Source: Bolinopsis microptera
Taxonomy: Eukaryota > Ctenophora > Tentaculata > Lobata > Bolinopsidae
Assembly: GCF_026151205.1 (NCBI RefSeq)
Contig: NC_087080.1
Span: 2,893,096-2,957,095 of the forward strand
Reading direction: 5' to 3'
Length of the DNA stretch: 64,000 bases
In this document: one piece after another, positions 1-11,000 of the stretch
How positions within the stretch are numbered: the stretch's first letter is position 1
How the letters are laid out: every line of letters begins with the position of its first letter
Program-made: the position numbers and the translations under genes
The notes under the pieces: model-generated
What the model was told of the DNA's origin: nothing
Database searches by the model: none
The model's input: the letters and a program-made list of their open reading frames with translations, nothing else

Positions 1-294
1 ATTACTATAGAAATACACTAATAGCTCCCGAAACTTAGTGGCCAGCTCTTCTTGGCTGTGGTACTTGCTGGCGCTAAACTCAGTGGTCTACAACTTACTA
101 ACGTTGCCTTATACGTTTACAATCTTCTCATTCTGATAAACAGTACATTTACAGTTGAATTTACTCGATTTTATACATTATAGATCAAGTTCAATGCGAG
201 AAAAAGAACCCTTAATCTGCCCTCAACAACCCCTAATGGCCTGAACCTCTCTCTTCTGGTCACATCAACGGAACCGCTCCCCACCACCCTCATC
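1..294. other. Upstream flank of the GPCR-like gene
   Basis: No gene is recognised here. The frame of the downstream receptor is open from about 184, after a TAG at 181, but has no ATG before 295, so a further upstream exon or an unrecognised 5' UTR is possible. A short motif near 90-115 loosely resembles the interspersed repeat seen near 56.4 kb. Confidence 0.3.
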
Positions 295-3174
295 ATGCTC
301 CTCCTCCTCCTCCTCTTCCCTCTCACCTCACCCACCCTGCTGTTCTTTGTTCCCGAGGGCCCTGATTCTACAGAACTCCGTTCCTCAATAAAACACGGCA
401 TCAAGCACCTCAGCAGAGGGTTATGGTACGACCTGGACCACAAGATAGTGAGCCTGCGTCCGGACACTATGGTGAGAACCTTGGTTGGGTCCGTTGAGGA
501 CGGTGTGACGGCCGTGTTGGGCGTCTTCTCTGATCAGCAGATAGAGAATATAACTGCTATTGTGGATGCTTTTGATGTTCCTACCTTCGTTTTGAATCAG
601 GTCACAAGGACGCCAAGTTCGCCCAATGTTTTCCTGACCACGCCCAGTATTGAGTTTGAGATGAAGACCCTTGAAAAAGTTCTGGACTTTTACCAATGGC
701 AGGAGGTGAGTTACTATGTGCAGGCTAACACTTCAGTAACCAACTTGCTCCAAGGGAAGGGACCTTGTTGGGACAAACTAGTGTTGGACCCGGCCCAGAT
801 AACAGAACAAACCTGCAGGAACTTTTCAGTGGTCATCCTAGTGGGTTACTCCACGTTTCAGGGCCAGTTTCTAGATCATTACACTCGATCAGGGTGCAGG
901 AGCATGGTTGTGATGCAGTATTTCTTGGAGGATCAGCCGTCAGCGTCCATCACAACGGTCAGCAACCGATCAGAGATAGGTGATCTGATCATGTTGTTTC
1001 CTAAGAGTTATCCTATGATCAACACTGGGTCCAGCCCTAAGGAGAACACCAAATATTCTTGTCTTCTACCCAGGTAATAACTTACCATCTCTGATGACTT
1101 ACTTGATATATTTTTCAAGCTTACAGTTTCAATGACAGAATTTCATTTCGATATTATATTCTATGACAATTTTTAGTTAAATAACCTGTATAATATCGTC
1201 AAATCTTTCAGTTGTATGCAGTATAAAGTAAACAATAAGTATCGCCAGAGTGAGTCAGTGCGCCTCCTCCTCGACAGTTTGAAACTTATCGAGATGCTCC
1301 TTCGTCAACAGGGAACACTTCAGTCAGCCCAAATTCGTGATGTCGCTTTCAACTCTATAACTGGTGAACAGACAGAGCTTTTAGACAACGGCTTCTCGTA
1401 CAACAGGATGAATATTTTCAAATCAGGCACTACCCCGGGCGTGGAGTTGTTGGGTTGGGCGGATGAGAGGGGTACACAGATCGTGCCTACCACTTGGAAA
1501 TCCTCCGCCAGGACAAAACCGTTACGATCCTCCGGAGGATGTTTGAATAACTTTAGCACTCCAGCAAACTCTATTGTACCTGTCGAAAAGGTTCTGAGCA
1601 GCGCCTTAGACTTGAAGGGACCCACTAGGATTGTGGCGATCTTGTTGATTCTAATCATGTTGATCGCTGTTCTGACTCTCTACGTCAGCAGACGGACCTA
1701 TCACACTCGCGTACCTGTGGGTTTCATGTTTCCCTACATGCTGGCCTGTCTGTCTATAGCTTTAACTTCTTGTTTTGTAATAGAAGAATACGACTCAGCT
1801 CGGTGCCTCATGGTTGTGCTGAGAGACACATTTGAATACATATTCTTCGCTCTAATTCTTTATCAGCTTCTCTCATATCAGTCAGAAAGCAAGGTAGCAC
1901 ACATAACGTTTACAGGGATTCTTTTACTAATAAAGTTCCTCGTTACCATTCAGACTATTATCAATAAAAACTCAACGGACTTTTGTCTGGCCATGTATTT
2001 TTCCCAGGCCAGCAGTCACCTGTTGTTTGCGCTCATGCCACTAAGTATTCTGCTGATAATCCTAAAACATTTTGCCGATGCCTTCAGTACCGTCAGATGG
2101 ATTCTTATAGCCCAGTTCACTGTCCTCCTCTCAGAGATGTTCCTTTACTATTCTGACATTCCCCTGCCTTGCAAAGTGGCGGTCTACTCCATCAGAGCCT
2201 TCGCAACCACAGTGGCTTACATATTCAGTGGCAGAGAAGGAGCTATGAACTTTGAGAAGGATGATCATCAGTCAGAAGACATCGAAACTGGAAAGCATCA
2301 TTATGAAGGTCACAATATGGACCACTCCTTGCACTGCATGGAGATGGAGGGGGATGGTCAGCAGCTGCTGCAGAACGAGCACACTTCCTGTCGGCACTGT
2401 GACCTCGCTCTCTCCCCACAAGAGTTAGTCTGCACGCCCGAAGGAGTCGCCGTCAGTTATGTGGAGTCGCCGTCTATGTACTGGGACGACGTGATCGAAC
2501 AAATTCCAGTTACCGAGGACTCTGGATCTGACCAGGATATTACAGATGATGTTTTGGCTGATAACATTCGAGTTCCTCCAAGCACTCCTAATAGTTTCCC
2601 CGAACGAGTCAAGCTCAATTCTCAAGTCATTCCTGAAAGGGAAGCATCTGAGCTTTCTAGCAAATCAGAAACATTTGCCGAAAGAGACGATATCACTTCA
2701 GAAGAAGAGGAAAGTGAACCTGAAGAGCAAACTGTTGACCCCTCCACTCTACCTGCCCTACCCACTATACCTGTTCAGGCTCTACCACAGATAATTGAGC
2801 CCCCGGAGTCTCTCGACTGGACCAAACCGCAAGAGTACGACGGCGAGGAGATCACATGTTACCAGGACTCCTTTGAGATGAAGTGTTACACCACAGGACC
2901 TCTATCCGGGATCTCAGAAGAAGATGAGTTCCGTGATGACACTGAAGAAGAAGAGACTCAGATACAGGTGGGGTTCAGAGGTGCTATAAATGGGGATCTA
3001 AGCGAACAGAAATCAGATCTTACTAACGGCGAGTCAGGGTTTTACTCCAGCAACAGCAACAGCACTGAACCGGACTATGTGAACGTGATCAATGGTCAGA
3101 GCATATTGGATGAGATTGTACTGATAAAAGCTAACTCCGGGGCAAAGAATGGTTATAATGGTCGAAATGATTAG
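295..3174 (+). CDS. Class C GPCR-like receptor (two exons: 295-1073, 1212-3174)
   Basis: Predicted seven-transmembrane receptor of about 913 residues, acting at the plasma membrane. The start at 295 gives a leucine-rich signal peptide. Residues about 20-390 look like a periplasmic-binding-protein/ANF-type ligand lobe (a stretch like TAVLGVFSDQQIENIT is typical), without the cysteine-rich domain of mGluRs, so it is closer in layout to GABA-B-like receptors. Seven hydrophobic segments lie at roughly residues 402-606, starting with VAILLILIMLIAVLTLYV. The last ~300 residues form an acidic Ser/Glu-rich cytoplasmic tail. The intron has donor CAG/GTAATAA at 1074 and acceptor TTTCAG ending at 1211; the split codon joins in frame. 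A second acceptor 9 nt downstream (GCAG ending at 1220) would remove three residues. The ligand cannot be inferred. The short ectodomain could mean a missing 5' exon. Confidence 0.75.
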
Positions 3175-3331
3175 GAAATGCAAATTATATGTAAGTGAAG
3201 GAGCTGATAGAAACGTTATCTATATAATTTTTGACGATTCTTTATAACTTATTTTGACAATGACAGTGGCAGAATGCAGAGAGAAATCGTGCCTGTTCTC
3301 CTCTGAAAAAAGCAAGGTTCTCTTCTACATA

Positions 3332-4098
3332 CAGGGTGGGCCAAAAGTCAGTGTGCAAACGTTGGGTCTTATACCTCCGCCGTGTTTTATATTTGAGAGC
3401 TGTTGCTTTGCAGATGGCATACTGTACTTACTGGTTCGAGGATTCCGTCGTCAAAATTTGAAAATTCGAATATTTTAGACCACGCCCATTCAATATTAAA
3501 ACACCTATATTGTTTTCTCTGAACATGCTGAACGCCTAATTTTTTCAGAGACGGTAGATTATCAAATGTTGCATATGATCTGAAAACATGAGGCAAAACG
3601 GATTAGAAATGACGAAGTTATCAAGCATTTTGTGTATCTCGTTAACAAAATTGACTGGGTGATTATGTGACACCGTGACACGACACCTTAATTGGGCACC
3701 CTTAACAATTCCCATAATGTTTAACGGGGTAGTTAACGGGGTCACCTTATCACGTGATTAGGTAAACCAATCACCTGATCACACGTAATGAATAAACTCG
3801 TTATGCTTCATATCTCGGTCATCTGAGAAGCTACAGTTCTAATTTTTTCAGGACAAACGTAATTCGAATGGCCAAACACAATTCAATATAATTTAGCTTG
3901 ATCCGACTATCCAAACTATCAAATAAATGTGAAAATGAACCTCCATTTGAAAAAAATGAACGCGAATATTTTTCGAGTTGACAAATTCCTCGAACCAGTG
4001 GTGGTACTAAGTCATACCAGAAGAAAGTATTTCAATTGGGCACTCAGTGACTGAGCTATTAAGGCCAACGTTTGCACACTGACTTTTGGCCCACCCTG
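3332..4098. mobile_element. Intact 767-bp non-autonomous mariner/Tc1-like element (copy 1)
   Basis: The ends are inverted repeats (CAGGGTGGGCCAAAAGTCAG at the left, its reverse complement at the right) flanked by TA at 3330-3331 and 4099-4100, as expected for the Tc1/mariner superfamily. No transposase frame is present; short ORFs inside are chance. A second copy at 8485-12858 is interrupted by another element, and this intact copy allows that insertion site to be read exactly. Confidence 0.85.
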
Positions 4099-4620
4099 TA
4101 TATTGTGACGTTTGAGATATCTTGTTCGTAATGTTATCTATTTCATCATATTAATTTGTTTGCTGCCCATGTTTTAAACCAACCTGTTTTCTTATCACAT
4201 TCTGTACAATTAATCTATTCAATACAAAAGTGACAAATTTGAACAGAAACTTTAAGGAAGAATTAAAAGTGTGCGGAATTTAAGACATGGATCCGCCCCT
4301 GTCACTAAGTCTACATACTAAGTACTAAAATAGTAGTTGATATAATAAGTAATAATACTTAATGATAAGTTGAAATAGTACTGTTATTATCTAGTGGTAG
4401 CCTGGCGCGCCGTAGTACAGCTACAAAGTGACAAAATCAGTTGAACTTACTGAAGTCTGAGTGTGCCTTAACACCTCGTAATATCGTCGCTTATCAGTTA
4501 ATAAGTAGTTACTATTGATTTGTTTGGAGAGGCGAATCGCACACAGTTTAGGCTCTTGAAATCTTGCGAATAAAATATCATCTTTAGAGAACCTCCTCAA
4601 TAAATGTAATAGATTTGTAA
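4099..4620. other. AT-rich stretch with no recognised gene
   Basis: This is where the missing N-terminal exons of TRAPPC10 would be expected if they lie downstream of the receptor gene. I read all frames by eye and found no convincing match. Confidence 0.3.
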
Positions 4621-5112
4621 TTAGTTTAAAATTAGTTACTAAGCAGTTACTAAGTAGTTACTTAGAAGTAGTTACTAAGTGGTTACTAAGTAGTAACTAA
4701 GTAGTTACTTAGAAGTAGTTACTAAGTAGTTACTGAGTAGTTACTAAGTGGTTACGAAGTGGTTACTGTTACAGTGTTGGTACAGATTCTGTGATTGTGT
4801 AACTTTAGGTCAGTGTTTAAGGCTCCCACGTTACTGGTGACTACATTATCAAGGATTTTTACAGAGTCTAAGTGGTTACTAAGTGGTTACTAAGTAGTTA
4901 CTACGTGGTTACTAAGTAGTTACTAAGTGGTTAATAAGTGGTTACTAAGTAGTTACTCAGTAGTTACTAAGTAGTTACCAAGTGGTTACTGAGTGATTAC
5001 TAAGTGGTTACTAAGTAGTTACTAAGTAGTTACTAAATAGTTACCAAGTGGTTACTAAGTGGTTACTGAGTGGTTACTAAGTGGTTACTAAGTGGTTACT
5101 AAGTAGTCTAAC
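4621..5112 (+). repeat. 11-bp minisatellite (GTTACTAAGTG-type) next to an acceptor
   Basis: Repeated units of the form GTTACTAAGTRG run up to about 18 nt before the acceptor of the first recognised TRAPPC10 exon (5131). Each unit contains TACTAAG, close to the branch-point consensus TACTAAC. A 120-bp unrelated stretch interrupts the array near 4,760-4,870. Confidence 0.85.
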
Positions 5113-5130
5113 AATATTTGGATATCTCAG

Positions 5131-5221
5131 GAACCACGTTAAAGAACAGCTAACCCTGTGGTTTGATAGACTCCAACAGTATAACTGTAACAACTTCCTT
5201 GTCGTCCACGCTACCTTTCAG
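5131..5221 (+). CDS. TRAPPC10: TRAPPC10 exon a
   Basis: Reads NHVKEQLTLWF...NNFLVVHATFQ, matching the region ATVKDDLTKWQNVL...WLIVIV of the human protein. Acceptor ATCTCAG ends at 5130, donor GTTAAAC at 5222. The first base completes a codon from an upstream exon I could not locate. Confidence 0.8.
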
Positions 5222-8065
5222 GTTAAACACTTGTTAATTAATCTACATTTATTTTTATTGGATGATAATTGATAACTAGGTTATAGTACTCTCAAGATGC
5301 ACTTCATAAATTAGGGGAGACCAAGTAGTCGAATAAACTAAAAGCTGTTTCTTTTTTCAAATTTGATTCAGATGTTCCTAAGTCGAGGGGGGTTTCCAAA
5401 TGATAACGCTAGTGTAATTTTGACACAATAGCTATGTGTTAAACTGATAGTGATTACGGAGGGGGCCCCCGGGGGAGGGGGGGGGGGGTTAAAAATGGTC
5501 AAAAAATTGATAACGTAATAATATGTGAACGCCTCCTAAGTGATTAACTTATGATATTCACGGCGCAGGACAAAGCGGCCATACTCCACAAGTTTTCTGT
5601 AACCAGAACCTCCATGTCCGAACGAATAAGAAATGATTTTGGTTCTCAAAAAGCGGACAAAACGATCATGTTCAAAGCAGAGTCAAATAGCATCGCATCC
5701 TCGCAGGTAACGCGCAGTTTGATCAAAGTCGTCAAACGTTATTCAAAATTTTTGATTTTATGTGACATCTATGAGTCTATGTGAAACGCATTGTTAAAAT
5801 GGCAATTAAAACTGTCTTTAATATTGCATTCCATTTTTCTTCACGACGTTTTTCAAAACGGGACACGAAATGCTAATGATTTCAGTCGTGGCTGATAGCG
5901 GTGGGTAAAATCAGAGACTCTATCATCAAGTCAGTGACGATGAAATTAGCGGTGATGGAGAAAGGGGTTAACCAGATACGGGACACTCACGAGGTAATTT
6001 TCTTCTTTTGTTACACTCACGAGGTAAGCTGGTAACTTTCCTCTTTTGTTACTTATTTTCAAATAATTTGTTTAACTCGTTGGTTAATAATTATGATATA
6101 CTTTCTTAATGCAAGCAATAATTTATGAAGGTATGGCGATTTCAAGCGATATTTCTTATTATCTTAATCGATACAGCTTTTGGTACTGATAAGAAACGTG
6201 AAATAAATCGATTAAGATAATAAGAAATATCGCTTGTCATGTCAATATAAACGCGAATAAAATGACAAACTTTCCATTTAAATATTACTAAAAAACCAGA
6301 AATGATTAATCGTCATTAAAAATAATTTGGTTTCAACACTCATCAATCTTCATATACAATCATACCAGTTTGAAACCACTCCATACTGGGAATTGGGATG
6401 GATATCCCGCATTCAAAGCGAGCATATACTTCAATTTTGTGAAACCACTCTGAATAAATCAATTCATGATCAGTTTATGATCAGTCTATGATCAGGTTAT
6501 GATTCTACACTTCAACCTGAACCATTGTTGCTTTGAAAACATCGCTGCTCCCAGAATGTCCCTATGCTCTTGTTATAATGCTCCTCTATTACATGTGTGC
6601 GGTAAAGGTCGCCTAAATCGAACTCTTCTCCGCAAAATGTGCACTCAAAATTGTCTTTTCGTTTCTCCTTTTCTTGGCTTGACTTTGACTCCGCCACATC
6701 ATCTGAAGTCTCTAGTTCCGTAATAATTTCCTGAGGACCGCTTGTTTCGGAAGATAGCACTGCACACAGGTCCGAATAGGTTGTATTATATCCTGATGCT
6801 TTCCGCAATTCCTTGTTGTCTTGAAGCATAATGCTGTAATGATTTAGCATTTCTCCTGAAATGCTTTTTACATTCTCGGTATCCACCATAGTTTCTGGAT
6901 CGTCTATGAAGAAGGGGACAACACAAGTTTGCTCCTGAGAATAAATGTCATAAAAATCTCAAAACTCGTTTATAATTGTTTATCAATTTAGTTATCGATG
7001 ATAACTTAAAAGATCCAGGTATGATCTGCAGATGGTTAAAAAAGGAGTATGGAGGCTGAGGGCACTTTACTATCTTATAGTATCGAATATGTATTATTAC
7101 TTAAGTTGACTCTAACCTCAAATATCAGGCTTTTGTGTCTCTTGTTATCTTCTGCAATTGGATCAGGTGAAGTCATCGTGACTTTTTCATAAGATCCGTT
7201 GTCGTTTTTCATTCCCTGCCGTGAAGAGAGATTACTTACTTAAGGTTAACTAGCAGGACCCCGTCTAACCCTAAAATGGTGTCAAGACTCAAGAGACTAA
7301 AACAATTATTACCTATTTAATTCGCGTTTTTGACACCACTTGGGGTACCAAATTTTGGGCTCTAAAACTCCTATTTCTTGGCCAATTTTTTATTTTTTCA
7401 TGCTGATTTGGAGGCCATTAAAGCATTTGACCCAGTCAAAAAAGTTTCAGTTGTATATCTTTGACGGTTTTTGCAGAAATTGGCGTTAAAGTTGATGCCG
7501 TGGTGTCAGTAAAATGGCACAGATAAATATATATATATATATCGTCTCGCTTTATATTTAGTAAGATGATAGATTGCACCGTATTTTATCTTTGAAAACC
7601 TCTTCACCAAAACAGGTGTCCCACTTTTAGGAGGGGTATCGTGGCTAATATCTTTACTCATATCACTTATACTTTATCTCATATTATGTTCGTACCAAGT
7701 TCACCCCATACTTCTAAACTAAGTCACATCCACAGTCGGTAACACATTGCGAGTACATTGAAAATGAAAACATAAAAAACTCTCTGAATATAAACAACAT
7801 TTAAAAAAACTCACCTCTGAAATACTGGCCACGTCTCGCTTGAGATGTGTTACGTCCTGTAGTATCTGATGGAACTCTCTGTTTCCGTCCGCCTGTTTAA
7901 CCATGTTCATTGTTATGCGATCTTCTAACTTATGTTGCTTTTTCTGTTGCATGCCTGGTTATTGGCTAATAATCAACAAATTGTTCATTTAATTACACTA
8001 ACAATATCACGTGATTTGATACAAACTTTGAAAAATCACTATTTTACCTCCCACTTTTCTCAAAT

Positions 8066-8097
<32 letters not shown>

Positions 8098-11000
8098 CTA
8101 TATGATCATACAACATATTGCTATATTAATTGCAACTGCACTTAAATAAAAGTGGCATCAAATTGCTATTAAAACGTGTATTGTGATCGAACCTGAGCAC
8201 TAGAAATAAGAAAAGTAACAAACTAATATTGTACAACGCACAACTAAGGGTGGTCAATGTAATCATGTTGGAAGATAAGGAAAACAATATATTGTGTGGA
8301 GTGAGTCCTTAGGAATCCTTATATTTTCCAAGTTTTGCTTTCGCTTTTTTAATGCTTCCTATACAGTTTCAAAATAAATGTAGAACGAGTACAGTAACCG
8401 TCTCAATTATAGTATATTATGATATAAAATATACAGTGTAGTTTGGGTAGTGTTGTAGTAACTGAATGGCGCTGACTACAAATACAGGGTGGGCCAAAAG
8501 TCAGTGTGCAAACGTTGGGTCTTATACCTCCGCCGTGTTTTATATTTGAGAGCTGTTGCTTTGCAGATGGCATACTGTACTTACTGGTTCGAGGATTCCG
8601 TCGTCAAAATTTGAAAATTCGAATATTTTAGACCACGCCCATTCAATATTAAAACACCTATATTGTTTTCTCTGAACATGCTGAACGCCTAATTTTTTCA
8701 GAGACGGTAGATTATCAAATGTTGCATATGATCTGAAAACATGAGGCAAAACGGATTAGAAATGACGAAGTTATCAAGCATTTTGTGTATCTCGTTAACA
8801 AAATTGACTGGGTGATTATGAGTAGTATATGATGCATTTTTCAATAGCCATTTTGGGAAAAAGTGGGGCACACATAATGAAAGTAAGCATATTACGTAAT
8901 GTTACCGGCGGCGTCCTTGTAACTTGTGTGATATCATGTTCCATGTGGAAGCTATATTGGATGTAACTTGATTATTATGTCATGTTCATTGCTCACAGTA
9001 CTTTTGTGATCTTATCTTGTCTCGATCTTACCAGATTAGAGCGGGCCACAGTTAAGTTATAATGTGCCATTATTAATGATGGGTATTATTATTAATGACG
9101 GGTATTATTATTATTATTAATAATGGGTATTATTAATAATGACGGGTATTATTATCAATGACGGGTATTATTATTATTAATGACGGTATCATTATTATTA
9201 ATAATGACGGGTATTATTATTAATGACGGGTATTATTATTAATGACGGGTATTATTATCAATGACGGGTATTATTATTATTAATGACGGGTATTATTATT
9301 AATGACGGTATTATTAATAATGACGGGTATTATTATTAATGAATGGTATTATTATTATTAATGACGGGTATTATTATTATTAATGACGGGTATTATTATT
9401 AATGACGGTATTGTTAATAATGACGGGTATTTTTATAAATGACGGGTATTATTGTTAATGACGGGTATTATTATTATTAATGACGGGTATTATTATTTTA
9501 GTGACGGGTATTATTATTATTAATGACGGGTATTATTGTTAATGACGGGTATCATTATTAATGACGGGTATTATTATTATTAATGACGGTATCATTATTA
9601 TTAATAATGACGGGTATTATTATTAATGACGGGCATCATTATTAATGACGGTATTGTTAATAATGACGGGTATTATTGTTAATGACGGGTATTATTATTA
9701 TTAATGACGGGTATTATTATTATTAATGACGGGTATTATTGTACAAGTCACAAATAATAATAATAATAATAACCGTCACTAAAAATAATAATTCCCGTCA
9801 TTAACAATAATACCCGTCATTAATAATAATACCCGTCATTATTAACAATACCGTCATTAATAATAGTACCCGTCATTAATTATAATACCCGTCATTAATA
9901 ATAATACCCGTCATTAACAATAATACCCGTCATTAATAATAATAACCGTCACTAAAATAATAATACCCGTCATTAATAATAATAATACCCGTCATTAACA
10001 ATAATACCCGTCATTTATAAAAAATACCCGTCATTATTAACAATACCGTCATTAATAATAGGGTAATATTATTAATGACGGGTATCATTATTAATGACGG
10101 GTATTATTATTAATGACGGTATTGTTAATAATGACGGGTATTATTGTTAATGACGGGTATTATTATTTTTAGTGACGGGTATTATTATTATTATTATTTG
10201 TGACTTGTACAATAATACCCGCCATTAATAATAATAATACCCGTCATTTACAATAATACCCGTCATTATTAACAATACCCGTCATTATTAACAATACCGT
10301 CATTAATAATGATACCCGTCATTAATAATAATACCCGTCATTATTAATAATAATGATACCGTCATTAATAATAATAATACTCGTCATTTATAAAAATACC
10401 CGTCATTATTAACAATACCGTCATTATTAACAATACCGTCATTATTAACAATACCGTCATTAATAATAATACCCGTCATTAATAATAATAATACCCGTCA
10501 TTAATAATAATAATACCATTCATTAATAATAATACCTGTCATTAATAATAATACCCGTCATTAATAATAATATCCGTCATTAATAATAATATTCGTCATT
10601 AATAATAATACCCGTCTTAATAATAATACCCGTCATTGATAATAATACCCGTCATTATTAATAATACCGTCATTAATAATAATACCCGTCATTAATAATA
10701 ATAATACCCGTCATTAATAATAATACCCGTCATTAATAATAATACCCGTCATTATTAATAATAATGATACCGTCATTAATAATAATAATCCCGTCATTAA
10801 TAATGATACCCGTCTTAATAATAATACCCGTCATTGATAATAATACCCGTCATTATTAATAATACCCGTCATTATTAATAATACCCGTCATTATTAATAA
10901 TACCCATTATTAATAATAATCCCCGTCATTAATAATAATACCCGTCATTAATAATGGCACATTATAACTTAACTGTGGCCCGCTCTAATCTGGTAAGATC

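Noticed and set aside
3254-3478. Possible first exon of TRAPPC10 (ATG at 3260)
   Set aside because: The text does not resemble the N-terminus, and the frame runs into the mariner-like element.
8540-8749. 69-residue ORF identical at 3387 and 8540
   Set aside because: It is identical because both lie in the same non-autonomous mariner-like element; no domain or coding signature.
9063-10955. CRISPR-like array of regularly spaced repeats
   Set aside because: No unique spacers, irregular unit length, orientation flips, and a eukaryotic context inside a TIR element.
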